In this document: piece after piece, positions 32,701-44,352 of the stretch | How positions within the stretch are numbered: position 1 is the first letter of the stretch | Layout of the letters: every line of letters begins with the position of its first letter | NCBI RefSeq assembly: GCF_011397635.1 | Contig: NC_064756.1 | Coordinates: 3,180,922 to 3,244,921 of the forward strand | Direction of reading: 5' to 3' | DNA length: 64,000 bases | From: Epinephelus fuscoguttatus | Taxonomy: Eukaryota > Chordata > Actinopteri > Perciformes > Serranidae | Translations under genes and position numbers: made by a program | Notes under the pieces: generated by a model | Database searches by the model: none | What the model was told of the DNA's origin: nothing | What the model saw: only the letters and a program-made list of their open reading frames with translations

Positions 32701-35700
32701 GCACTCAGTCTGAGTACAAGCAGTACCATTTATAGAGTTTTAGGGAGACAAAGTGATGAGTTTAACAGTTACAGACCTGAAGAAGCTCGGCTCTGGAAAT
32801 TTTTCCATCTCTGTCCTGATCGTACAACTGGAAAGCAACTGCACACAAACAGACAAAATCATTTTCTTAGAGGAAAAATCACCAGTGGATCTCAGGTCAT
32901 CGACTACAAATGAAAAGCTTGAGCAGAACAAACCAAAGCCGACTGACATTTGAGTTTCCTGGTCCTGCTGTTGGCCGGCTCCGGCTGTGCTCCATCTCTG
33001 GTACGGTTTGATTCTGTGGGACGGAAATGAGCCAGAACCCGCACAAAGGTGGGAAAGTCCACCGTCTCCTGTCTGGAGAGAGTGAGAGGAAAAGGAAATG
33101 TTTCCTGTTTCCCATTCAAGGTGCCTAACAAACACAGGATGGACCATAAACTACTCTGAAAGATGGCTGCTGTCAAGTCCAAACCCTTGTAACTCAAGCT
33201 CCGTTCCAGTTTGTCAGATGAGATATTTAATGCTTCTCTGTGGTTGAATAAGTACTGACGGACTCCATCTTCTGCTCTCAGATTTTTTTTTTGGATTCTT
33301 AACCATTTGTCTCAAGTTCAGAGCTTTGTGATTCGAAAACAACAAATGCAAAATGTAATAATTTCTCTGTGATAATTTATATAACTGATACCACAAGACA
33401 GCAGAAAATGTTCAATTATCAGAAATACTGTTGGCCCTGTTTAAACAATCTATAGCCCATGGTCTTAAGTGCATTAAGGGCGTGTCTAACTAATTTTTTG
33501 CTAGTTAAACAAGGCATAATCTGGGCCCAGAGAAGTGTAGGGGGAATGGCAGCACGTTCTCCGATCTCGTCAGATATCAACATTTGGTCATGGACGTTCA
33601 ACGTTAAGATATGATGTGCAAGGTACCCTGGGTGTGTCAACAACAAACACATGTGGTCACGTTTAGCCAAAACATGCACATGGTCGGGTTTAGGGAAAAA
33701 AAAACTGGGTTTGGCTTTACAATCACATGGGAAGCAAACACTAGCCTCCAAAGTGAACGTCAGGAAACTCTGGCGGGGAAAGTGTTAAATAGGCTGTATT
33801 GCAGCCACTATAAGGTACAATTATGTATTGCAGTTTTTGCCCAAAAATGGCTCTTTTGATAGTAAAGGCTGCCGACCACTGGTCTAACCACACCTCATTT
33901 TAAGACCTACCATGACGGTCTGATGCTGGCAATGACAGTCAGGCTGTGCTGTGTGCCGGTTTGTGCAGGGTGAAATATCAGGCCCTATACTGCACTTTGC
34001 AACTTAGTCAGTGTTTATGGAAAGTAGCTGTAAGCGAGATGTCCTTAATGGTCTAAAACCTGAATGAGAAACAGCATTACAGTCAATAACAATCTGATCT
34101 CATCCACTCTAAAAAGGAAACATTAGCAGGCTGCTGCACCCTGGAGAGAAGAAGGCACTTATGATTCTGTCTCCGATGGGATTCAAGGCCAACTCCCGAA
34201 CTGCTCCGAAATCCTCAGGCCTGAGACACACAGAGAGAATATATCACACAGCCACCACAGAATTAAGCATTACTGATATAACTTCAGATCACTTCAGTGG
34301 AATATTAATTGATTATTAGAAACAGATTTCAGTGGAGAAGTTAAAGTTCAACAAGTTTCTAACAAAAACTGAAGATTCATGAAGGTAAGGATTTATTGCA
34401 GGAGTTTGAAGGGAGTGAGCCCTTTATAACTGCTAGCATGCAGTAATACAATGCTATCTGTGAATTAGTTAATGAAACAAGCTGTTAGCCTTGATGCACA
34501 AATACATTTTCACCTTTTAAAAAAGCAGAACGCAGATGGAGAAAAAGTAAGCTGACTGTTCATTATCAGATATATCACAAACAACTCATAACTTACAACA
34601 AGGCAATTAAACGCATCAGCTAAGCACATTTCTCCAAACTTATACAAGATAATCACAATAGCCCCAAATTCCCTTTTACAACCACTGACCTTTTAATTAA
34701 CCCAGTTTTTAGTAAGTCAGACAGTTTGCCCTCTAACTCTACATGTGAGGAGTTTGCAGTCCACTTCAGAGACAAGATAGACACTATTAGAGCAAATTTA
34801 CAGCAACCTAAGAGTTTTAGTATGGAAGAACCTCTGTGTGAGGAAACACTGGAGAAGTTTGGAGAAGATGGCGAGCTCTCTAAAGCAAGGCCCTTGCTAT
34901 ATATATATATATATATAAGGCTACGAAAACCAAACAAATTTTATTTTATAGCGATTATACACTTATATAAACATATTAATGGGAAGAATATTCAGATTCA
35001 GATTCAGATTTGACAATAAACCATGCCAAATATTACACACTGGCCCTTTAAAGAAGTTTATAGCTGTTTGGATGAGCATGTTCTTCATATAGTAAACTGT
35101 TCTCTTCAGACAGGGCACTTAAAACTGCTGTGGTGAAGCCCCTTCTGAAGAGAAGCAATCTAGACCCATCAATTGTTAATAACTTCAGACCTGTGTCAAA
35201 TCTTCCCTTTTTCAGCAAAATTTTAGAGAAACTAGTTTTTAATCAGTTAAACGAGTTTTTAGATTCAAACAAAGTTCTTGAACAGTACCAATCTGATTTT
35301 CGGGCCAATCATAGCACTGAAACGGAACTAATCAAGGTTGTAAACGAGATTAGGTCAAATATGGAAACTAAAAAGGTCACAGTACTTGTCCTACTTGACT
35401 TAACTGCAGCCTTTGACACAGTAGACCACTCAGTTCTTTTAAATAGACTTCACACTATGATTGGACTATCTGGCACTGTTCTTAACTGGTTTGAATCATA
35501 TCTTTTAAACAGGGAATTTTCTGTTGGCATTGATGACTGCTCCTCCAAACGCTATAAAATGGACTGTGGAGTCCCCCAAGGTTCGATTTTAGGTCCAGTA
35601 CTTTTTAATCTTTACATGCTGCTACTTGGAGGGGTCGTCAGGAGGCACGGCATACAATTCCATAGTTATGCTGATGATACACAGCTATATATTGCCCATG

Positions 35701-38700
35701 TCTCATGATGACCCAAAGCCACTTGATGCACTTTTTAGCTGTATTTTAGATAAGTGCATAAGTGCTGGATGGCAGAGAACTTTCTACAGCTCAACCAGTA
35801 CAAAACAGAATTTTTAGTTATTGGGTCTGAAGCACAGAGAGAGAAACTGCATACAAAACTACAAACACTGGCTCTGGAACCATGTCAAAAAGTAAAAAAT
35901 CTTGGGGTAATAATTGATGCTGACTTCAGTTTTGAGCCCCACATTAAGAGTATAACAAAAACAGCATTTTATCATTTGAAAACATTTCCAGAGTCAGGCC
36001 GTTTCTCTCTAATGCCAATGCAGAGACTCTAGTGCATGCTTTTATCACCTGCAGAATTGATTATTGTAATGCTCTTCTTTCTGGTCTTCCTAAGAAGACC
36101 ATTAAACCATTACAACAAGTTCAAAATGCAGCCGCTCGAGTTCTGATGAGGACCAGAAAGAGAGCACACATTACTCCCATCCTGGAGTCTCTGCATTGGC
36201 TTCCTGTTAGCTTCAGAATTGATTTTAAGATTTTTTATTAGTTTTTAAAGTTCTTAATGGTCTTGGTCCTTCTTATTTATCAGATTTGCTTTTAACCTAT
36301 CAGCACTCTAGGACCCTCAGGTCCTCTGGTAGTAGACTGTGAATTATTCCAGAAGTTAGAACTTAAACCCACGATGAGGCGTCCTTTTCTTACTACGGCC
36401 CACGTCCGTGGAACAGCCTGCCAGAGGATCTGAGGGCAGCAGAGAGTGTGGATATTTTCAAAGGCAAACCCAAGACCTGCCTTTTTAGTTTGGCTTTTAG
36501 TTGATTTTTACTGATCTATTTATTCTTATTTATTTACTTATTTCTCATCTATTTATTGAACTTTTTTAGACATTTTATCATTGTTATATATTTTAAATCC
36601 TTTATTTATTTCTTATTAATAACTTTTTGTCATGTATCTAATATGCTTTTAAAGTTATCTATTTAGCAATTTATTTCTATTTATCTATATACTTTCATTT
36701 ATGTAGATTGTTCTGGGGCATTTGTCTTTTTATTCTGTGAAGCACTTTTGTTACAATTTATTGTATGAAAATGTGCCATATAAATGAAGCTTGATTGATT
36801 GATTGACTTAATTAATGGACACCACTTTACTGGAGAGTTTGATCATGTTCAAAATGCAGGGACCTCGAAAGGAACTCCAGATTTTCCTCATTTTGATTTT
36901 GTGGTTAAAAACCATAATGAATAAATCGGAGAAAAATTCCATAAACTCTGGCTGCTCTCACTCTCTCTATTACAAACACATGTGTGTTCAGGATCAAAAA
37001 TCCCGATCTGGCTCCTTCACACAGAATTCGTCCACATGAACATCTCAATGTGATAATTATGACAGCCTGTTGTTTACATGAAGCATTTTTCTGCACAATG
37101 GTGTGTGGGCGCACCGACCTGAGCTCTCCTCTCTGGTCGCTATCCAGAAACTCAAACCTCTCGTACAGACGAAGGATGTGAGCAGCAGAGACTGAAACAC
37201 AAAGAAGGTTTGATTACACACAGGCTGATTGATGGAAACCATAACACTGAACATGTTTCACAACCAGCAGCTTGGATATATCAGTGGTTCATTCTGCAGC
37301 AGGTCACATTTCACACCGCAGCTGCTGTGTTGACTTTTCCTTATTGTTTAAACTGAAACACACAGCAGAGAACAGAGGACAGGTCTCTACCTTATACTGT
37401 TACCTTTCACTTTAGACCACAGGAGAGGTGGTCTCTGAGTCTGTTATTCAGACGATCCAGCTTTAAGTTATCACTGTGTTTTATCTGAGTGCCTTTATCA
37501 TGAGCAGGGGCCATTTTGAAAGTAATTCTTTGTGGTGTGTCAGAAAAGAAAATCGTGTGAGTTAGGTTGTTTCTTGCATTAAAACTACGGAACGCAGAGG
37601 GGCTCTAAACATGTTATACCAACATACCAATCCCTTTTTGACGTAGCGACAATGTTGACCAATGTGGGCACTTGTTAGTCGACAGATTTGGCAACCTACC
37701 TATCAGCTGTCTTCTGCACAACTTCAATTAAATATTTGGACTATCAAAAATACTACACTGAAGTTTGTGAAAGACAGGTGAGACATGTAGCCAACACTAC
37801 TCACGAACAGGAGCCCTGTCAGAAAAGGGTTGGTATGTTGATGCCAACCAATGCCATGGAAAATTTAATGTTCTAAACGTGTTACGACAGCAGACATGCT
37901 CTTGTTAACAGGGTATTTTCTGTCATCTTGATGCACATTTGACGTGTTACGATGTTATATGTGTTGTCTGTTAAGACAAACAAATTTGACTTATTAAAGC
38001 CCCTACAAGGAACTTTCATTTTCAGTTGCTTTTGGCGACCCTGTGGACAAAAGCAGTAGTGTTTTGCCGGAATGAAGCCTACATTTCCCATGAGCTCTAG
38101 TGCGTATTGTCGTAAAGACGCTTACCTGGCTCATGCATGTGTTTGTTTTGGGGATGAATGAAACAACAAGACGGGAAAACTTTGCCCCCGCTCCTATCGG
38201 GGATCCCAGCTCACCTCTGCCGCACCCCAGCTCCACCTCTCTGGCGTAAGCGCCACCGCCGCCGGGGTAAACGCAGCGGTTGGCTGGTAAGGCTGAAGGC
38301 CTTTTTGGCGAGCACTTCCACAGCTTCTTGGACTGAGTATGGAGCAGTGCCTCGCCTCTTTATTTCTCGGCACTCGTTGGACCCTGTCGACGCCTGGCTG
38401 GTACCTGTCGTCGGCCCGGATGAGGTGTTCCAGCCCCGTGGCCCCTGCTCTCCTCGTCCCCGCTGGCGTGGGGTGAATCTGCGCAACCTGCGGCCTCTGT
38501 GTGTGGCTCCCCGGACAGCTAACGCCGTGGACCCGCCGGCTCCTGCCAGGATTGGGCTGGTAAATGCTAGATCGCTAGTGAACAAAACGTTTATCCTGAA
38601 GGATTTCCTGACTTCCCGAGGATTGGATTTTCTCTGTGTGACTGAGACGTGGCTGACTGTTGGTGAGTCCAGTGCTTTCACAGAACTTTTACCCGATGAT

Positions 38701-41560
38701 TGCTGCTATTTTAACGACTATTTATAAGAGTCACTATAAATGTAAGCAGCTAGGTAAGATGACGTGTGCCGTGTGAGTGCCGTAAATCGTTTCGTCCTGG
38801 AAGCGACCTGGGCAGACCCGGAGACAGTTTCCTAAAGGTATGGATATACACTATATAGAAATAGCTTATCTTCACACCGATGGTCTCATTTGCTGTTGTA
38901 GGTCACGCACAGACATCAGCAGAAACCACAGACTTTTGCATATCCAGTTAAAAGTTCCTTGGAGTGGCTTTAATACGAAGGTCAAAATAAATGTTTTAGA
39001 GCCCCTACGCGAGCTGAATCTCAGATCTTGGATGCTGCATTACAACAACAGTAACTGAGCTCTTAGGAATAAAGATGACACAATGATTGTGAGAATAAGA
39101 TCACCACAGGATACTGATTATTAATCTAGAAATGAAGGCTTGGAAAAGGATGAGTGGGAATGAGAACATGTGCTGTCACATCATGATCACATGATCTGAT
39201 CCAGGAACTACATACAGAAAAGTAAAGATCATTATGCTTTCGTATGACATTAAACCCATCAGATGGTTCACTGTACAACAACCCAGACGCTGTCGGATAA
39301 TATTGGCACTGTACGTTTCTGCAAACAAAATTACACTTGTAAGATTCAGGTTTCTTAAGTGACGTAGTATATGAGCTGATTTGGTCATTCAGAGGTGGGG
39401 GTGGACGGTGGACAGTGGGTTACCTAGGCAACATGCCTGCCAAGTCTCAGACTGTTTAAGACCAACAAACAACAAAACAGGTCATAGAGAGTCATTGCTG
39501 TGTTTGATTGTGCCACAAAACTGGGATCTTTCTAATTATTACCAACTTGTTTTCGTGCCTTAACCTAACCACATGTCCCCCTCATTTCCATGGACAAAAT
39601 CTCAAACCTTTTCCATGACCTTTTCAAGGACCTTTAATGAAATTTTCATTTTGGAAAAGCACAGACATCACTGTGTCTGCTGCACCTGCTGGCCTGGTTA
39701 CGGTACTTTTCTAGACACACACGCAGGAGAGTTCCATAACAAACGGCGCCACACTACATCACACACACACATAACTAATCTAAAAGCAGACTAATCTAAA
39801 CTAATCTAAAAGCAGAAGACTTGGCCGGTATAAGTCCTGGAAAATGAGAACTGTGCAAGTTTTCCGTTTGTATCAAGCATCAAACAAGTTGTTTAAGTTC
39901 ATTTGTCTTACTTGACATTGCACGTCCTTCAATGGCGACTACTGAGCATCGCAGTGTTGATGCTGAAACGATATATCGTGCAGCCCTACGTTAACGCTTA
40001 GTAGAGCTACGTTACATCAGCGGTTAACTTACAGTAAATACATTTGCCGTTATGTCACATTACATGGAGGGTTATCCCCTGAAGATTACTGTAACAATTA
40101 ATTTCATTACAAGCAATAATAGTCCATGACTTTTCCAAGCCTGGAAGATGAGACTGTGAAATTCCATGACTTTTCCAGGTTTTCCATGACCGTGAGAACC
40201 CTGTATATAATAGAGTTCATAGCCTTCCTTTTGTCACAATCTGAGCGAGCTGCACATTTATTGATGGTGATAGAACATGGAAATTACCATAAAACATCGT
40301 TCTTGACACCAACACTGACATTTAATGTTTTATTTGTTAACTGAGCTAAACATGAACAAATATTCTGATTGTTTGTCATTCAAAGACCAAGAAATGCTCA
40401 GTATCCTACATACTAGTGATGTTACTGACGCTCGGGGTCAGCCCAGTCGCCAGGAGAAAATGTTGGCATTGCACATTTCAACCACGGATACATCTGTACG
40501 TTTCATACTGATCATATCAACGTCTCAAAAGTGTCATAGTGTATGAGCTGACTGGATGACACACAGACCACTGTTCAAGATCAACAGACGACAAAACAGA
40601 GCTACGTTATGTCAATGGCTAAAAAATAAATTCACAGTCATTTCCACAGACTTATCCAGGTTTTCCATGACCCTCTGAACCCTGCACATAACAACAAATG
40701 TAACGTAAACGTGGTCTGCAGAAATGTACGATGCCAACATGTTGTTCTGGCTCTTGGGTTGTGTACAGAGCAGCACAGCGAGCAGTTATCTGTTCAGTTT
40801 GTGGTAGACAATCTCCACAGTGTCTGTATCAGTGCGGACAGTTCAGGGTGTTCACACACAAACTGAGATAAACAGCAGGTGAAACAACACTGATGAGTTT
40901 AACAGCGTTCACTGTGCTGCTATCAGAGAGCTCACACTGAGGCCGTAGCACAACCCAACTCACACTATTTCAAATTCAGACACAGTTTTGATGTAAATGA
41001 ATTTTCCAGGGGGTGTTTTTGTCCCTTAAATCACAACTAAAGTCTTTAATATCTGTGGAAAGTGTTTCCAAACTCAGGAGGGTACGTTTCCGGTCTATTT
41101 GTATTATTGATGGATCAATTCCAGCAGGAAACCTCCTCTCTGTCAGCTGTGGCTTCATGTTTCACAGCTGCCTCCGTCCTTCAGAGTCAGAATTCATGAC
41201 TGTTTATCTGTGATGGCTCATCAGAGAGCAGAGACCATTTGTGTCAGGAATTTAAACTCCTCAAACTTCAGTTATGTATTCAGATGAAGGTAAAATATGA
41301 CTGGAGTCCAGAACAATCATCCAACAGACTCGTGACTCGCGACTGACTGAACTCAAGAGACTCAAATCATTGCTGCCATTTTTTCTTTAGTCTGCAGAAC
41401 TCGACTGTTGAGGCTGCTCTCTGCTCCTAGTTTCCCACAACCTGCTCTTTGTCTCAGATTTTGCACAAAAACAAGCAACAGATGTGAACTCACAGCCAGT
41501 TTCCTGCATGAGCTGCTGGGCATTGGGGATGTTGTTCATGCTGGAGCTGTTGGAGCCCAT
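29730..41560 (-). CDS. chp2: Calcineurin B homologous protein (CHP2-like)
   Basis: EF-hand partner of plasma-membrane Na+/H+ exchangers. Seven coding exons, minus strand, GT-AG with matching phases: 41560..41494, 37191..37119, 34220..34140, 33072..32948, 32838..32777, 32033..31911 and 29783..29730 (TAA). Total 194 residues, the normal size for CHP proteins (about 195). MGSNSS at the start fits N-myristoylation. EF1 (39-50) and EF2 are non-canonical, as in the family. EF3 (122-133, [12 protein letters not shown]) and EF4 (163-174, [12 protein letters not shown]) keep the calcium ligands, though EF4 has Asp for the usual Gly at loop position 6. [30 protein letters not shown] and GMQVTEEQL favour CHP2 over CHP1; C-terminus KMSIRFLR. 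Introns host several LINE pieces; no coding exon is damaged. Confidence 0.93.
30200..31812 (+). mobile_element. L2-clade LINE, 5'-truncated, in chp2 intron 6
   Basis: Plus strand, antisense to chp2. Open RT reading from about 30241: [65 protein letters not shown] and the catalytic [11 protein letters not shown] near 30850. One frameshift near 31200; the C-terminal part ([24 protein letters not shown]) is intact to the stop at about 31677. The 3' tail aaggtgaccttgagtgcc ends in (ATT)n. Degraded but young-looking. Confidence 0.9.
32095..32260 (+). mobile_element. Fragment of L2-type reverse transcriptase
   Basis: Translates in parts to PQGSILGPI (tcaagggtcgattctgggcc) and [11 protein letters not shown]. 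Both sides are eroded. In chp2 intron 5. Confidence 0.65.
33560..33765 (+). mobile_element. Family B fragment in chp2 intron 3
   Basis: aacatttggtcatggacgtt, aaggtaccctgggtgtgtc and gggtttggctttacaatcac match family B, interrupted and shortened. Confidence 0.6.
34500..36808 (+). mobile_element. L2-clade LINE, decayed, in chp2 intron 2
   Basis: Linker region ([17 protein letters not shown]) at 34730, then a 150-bp foreign AT-rich stretch with a TA run (34880..35060). RT follows: [62 protein letters not shown] and [11 protein letters not shown], broken by a stop at 35706. The C-terminal part ([30 protein letters not shown]) has several stops. The tail ends gccatataaatgaagcttga with (TTGA)n. 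A separate, more degraded copy than the 30-kb element. Confidence 0.87.
36985..37118. other. chp2 intron 2, short unique segment
   Basis: No further feature between the LINE and exon 2. Confidence 0.4.
37192..38004. other. chp2 intron 1, unique part
   Basis: About 800 bp with no recognised repeat or frame. Confidence 0.4.
38005..38727 (+). mobile_element. 5' piece of an L2/CR1-type LINE in chp2 intron 1
   Basis: Open 189-codon plus frame (38158..38727). A basic N-terminal segment ([12 protein letters not shown]) precedes the start of an apurinic-type endonuclease: [25 protein letters not shown] and [10 protein letters not shown]. The frame stops at TAA 38725..38727, after the first endonuclease motifs; the rest of the element is missing. 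Keeping the 5' end and losing the 3' end is the reverse of the usual LINE truncation. Confidence 0.82.
38728..39290. other. chp2 intron 1, nothing recognised
   Basis: No exon, repeat or RNA seen. Confidence 0.4.
39296..39572 (+). mobile_element. VNTR inverted-repeat element, truncated
   Basis: Left end ttggcactgtacgtttctgc; a single degraded unit (gagtcattgctgtgtttgat, tgtgccacaaaactgggatc); the right arm stops at cttaacctaaccacatgt, where the next element begins. Confidence 0.65.
39573..40206. mobile_element. TTCCATGAC-type dispersed element
   Basis: Starts with repeated tttccatgac/ttccatgacctttt words and ends ccatgacttttccaggtttt, ccatgaccgtgagaaccctg, a known fish hAT-like terminal wording. 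No transposase. A second piece of this end is at 40640..40686. Confidence 0.6.
40463..40743 (+). mobile_element. VNTR-family element without units
   Basis: Left atgttggcattgcacatttc and right tctgcagaaatgtacgatgc, caacat are inverted partners. The interior lacks 57-bp repeats and holds a TTCCATGAC fragment. Confidence 0.65.
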
Positions 41561-42077
41561 CCTGCTGCTACAACACAAACCTGACTTGTGATTTTAGTTT
41601 CCTGGAGGCGTCTGGCTGCAGTTTGAGCAGGCTGACTGTATCTCTCTGTCTGCACCCTGCGGCCACGCCACAGATATGACGGACGGGTTGCTCAGCCAAT
41701 CACTACTCACCTAACAGGCACTCACTGACCAATGAGCATCCTAGATCCCACATTCACTGTAACAATGATGTTTGGAGAGCAGATAAACTAGACATGCAAA
41801 GAATTTCTCTGCAATTAATAATTGACTCATTCAAGTTGTTTCCATGAGCCAATCACCAGAATGATGGCATGTGTGCAAACCACGTCACATTTGTCGACAA
41901 AGTGGACACATTCAAACTTAACTTTTCTTCATGATTCAACAAAGCTGTGGTAAACATGTGCTTCAAGAAAAAGAAAACTCTCGGTTATGGTTGTGAAGAG
42001 TTGGCTCCAGATACCCACTTTTAGGGTCACAATGACAGCAGAAAATGCACCAATGTCTCAGTGAGAAATATCCATAT

Positions 42078-42265
42078 ATTCATTATGCCCACTAGCTCAC
42101 CTGGCAGAGTGGGCGCCCCACGTACCAAGGCTGTGTCCTTGCTGCAGCAGCTGTGGGTTCAAATCCAACCTGCAGCCCTTTGCTTCATGTCATCCCCCCT
42201 CTCATTCTCTTTCATGCTACAGCTTTCAAATGAAGGCAAAAAAACCCAAATGTCTTTAAAACAAA
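42078..42265 (+). mobile_element. tRNA-derived SINE, copy 2
   Basis: tagctcacctggcagagtg (A-box like), ggcgccccacgtaccaaggc, B box gggttcaaatcc, then ccctttgcttcatgtcatcc and an A-rich end. Same family as the 11.7-kb copy. Confidence 0.8.
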
Positions 42266-42721
42266 TTGCTTTTTGTGGCACACTTTGACAGCACAAAATG
42301 AGGACATGTTGGTTAGTTTTATGTTGAGAACACACACACACACACACACACACACGAGTAGGGTGTTTTTAACATCTGCGGTGACACATATTAACTGCTT
42401 TTCGCAGCACCATCTTGACAGGAAACACAGTGAAGTCTCCGTAAAAAACAACTGTTTTTTGGATCACTGTCCAGGCGGGAAACGCAGCGATATCTCACGG
42501 AAAAACAACCACATTTCACAGAGATGTTGATATGATACATGTGAAACGTACAAATGTAATGTATTCTGTGTTTCCGGCTGGTTTTAATGATGCACATCTA
42601 CAACACAGCTTGTTCCTCAGTGTGTTGACTAAATGGAGCTGATATTGTTCAATAAGGACAAGTAATAGAGGGAATCGCCTTGCTGTTTACAAATACTTCC
42701 GGGTAGAAAACGGGAACTGCC

Positions 42722-43209
42722 CATTGGTTCGACATCCCATTGTTCCGACCATATTAAACCCATTGTTCCGAAGTCCCGTTGTTCTGAAATCATCATGATG
42801 CCCTGTGGTTAAGGTCTGGTCAGGTTTAGGCACAAAAACCACTTGGTTAGGGTCAGGAAAAGATCATGGTGTGGGTTAAAATGAAAAAGAAAGTGACAAA
42901 CACATAAGCTGTGAGCCTGCTTCGCCTCAAGCCTTTCCCAGCTGACCCAGAGCCGGTTGCGGCGCACCATCAAGGTAGAAATACGCCTGCCGGGAGCCGT
43001 TCAGCACAGCGGAGAGCTCCCCACACAACCCCGACCCCAGAGTTAATAACAGGAGGTTATGGTGTTTCACTCTCTCCTCTCTATGACACTTGTATCTCGA
43101 CCAGTAGCCTACTTTTGTTGCGTTTGCTGATCCTCTATGGTACACAAATACAGTAATAATCACATATCGGAACAACGGGACGTCGGCCTAACGAGAGGTC
43201 GGACCAATG
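42722..43209. mobile_element. MITE with CATTGGTTCGAC ends
   Basis: Left cattggttcgacatcccatt, right gagaggtcggaccaatg. The interior carries ggtttaggcacaaaaaccac, ttggttagggtcaggaaaag. A second left-half copy is at 60662..60835. Confidence 0.75.
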
Positions 43210-43219
43210 ACATGGACCC

Positions 43220-43572
43220 GTCTGTAATAACTCAGTGACTCAATAAATGGTCTGTGAAAAAAATATTTTTTCCAGCAGATGTCTTAGTTACAACATGATT
43301 GAGCTAACTGGAGTAGTTTCATGTTGTAACTGACAACGGGAGGCTTTTAACAGATGACGTCCTGATGTTAGCGTTGCTGCTGGTGTTAGCTGTCCCTGTC
43401 AGCTGCAGCCACTGATGCTTTCTAGACATTTGTGATTCCCCATAACTGAATAAATACCACACATAGCAACACAAAACTGCTTTGCTAGCTCAATCATGCT
43501 GTAACTAAGACATCCGCTGGAAAATATATTTTTTTCACGGACTGTTTATTGAGTTACTGAGGTATTACAGAC
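43220..43572. mobile_element. MITE with about 87-bp terminal inverted repeats
   Basis: Left gtctgtaataactcagtgac to tgattgagcta (43220..43306) is the near-perfect reverse complement of 43485..43572 (tagctcaatcatgctgtaac … ggtattacagac). No ORF. Confidence 0.9.
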
Positions 43573-43745
43573 ACTGCTAACGGCTAACAGCTAACAGCTA
43601 ACAGATCAGCTAATCTACGATAACCATGTTATTAATTACAAAACGTGCACACAGAAATAGTAATGTTTGTTCAATCATTGTGTTTATAGACTTTACAAAC
43701 ATCAGATTAGTCTAAACGGTGATACAGTGATGTGAAAAATGTGAG

Positions 43746-43778
<33 letters not shown>

Positions 43779-43791
43779 CATATATATATAC

Positions 43792-43842
<51 letters not shown>
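43746..43842. repeat. (TA)n tract
   Basis: About 95 bp of TA with interspersed catatg; the apparent Tyr-Ile frame across it is meaningless. Confidence 0.95.
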
Positions 43843-43843
<1 letters not shown>

Positions 43844-44084
43844 CTAAACTCTGCTGGTTTTCTATCCGGAAGTATTTGTAAACAACAAGGCGATTCCCTC
43901 TATAGCTCCTGGAGTTTGAGCTCACACTGTCATTCTGTTAATGGACACTAGATGGAGCCATATCCAAATAAATGCATGCTCTCCAATGTCCTCAGAAGAA
44001 CTGCAAAATCCCCAGGAATGGGTCCTTGGACTTGTATCTTTGACAGCACAAAGGGAGGACATGTTGGTTAGTTTTATGTTGAGT

Positions 44085-44352
44085 CAATGAAGAAAGACAA
44101 CACGCACTCTCAAAAAAGAAGAAAAAAGTCTGGAGGTGCTCGGCAACAGAACAACAGTATAAAGAAGAAAAAGCCAGCAACACTCGGTGTCCTTCGTAGG
44201 CAACTTTTAATACCTCGCTGGTACAGATGGTTAAACACACAGACCGGTTTCGACAAGTGTCTTCCTCAGTGTGTGAAAAAAAAAAAAAAGGACATTGTCA
44301 ATGTCATTTTTTTTTTTTTTTTTCACACTGAGGAAGACACTTGTCGAAACCG
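44085..44352 (-). mobile_element. Penelope-like terminal fragment with inverted arm
   Basis: 44085..44289 on the minus strand reads from ctgaggaagacacttgtcga, aaccggtctgtgtg to an A/T-rich end. A 45-bp inverted copy of its end lies at 44307..44352. Replaces the CA microsatellite present at the same place in the 42.3-kb tandem copy. Confidence 0.55.

Larger units (their letters stand above)
42665..43903. mobile_element. 1.24-kb inverted-repeat insertion containing two smaller elements
   Basis: Outer ends atagagggaatcgccttg and caaggcgattccctctat are inverted, continuing to about 44 bp with three or so mismatches (tttacaaatacttccgg). Its site is empty in the tandem neighbour near 44825. Inside are 42722..43209, 43220..43572 and a TA tract. 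Confidence 0.85.

Noticed and set aside
43707..43925. Tyr-Ile repeat frame
   Set aside because: Translation of a TA tract.
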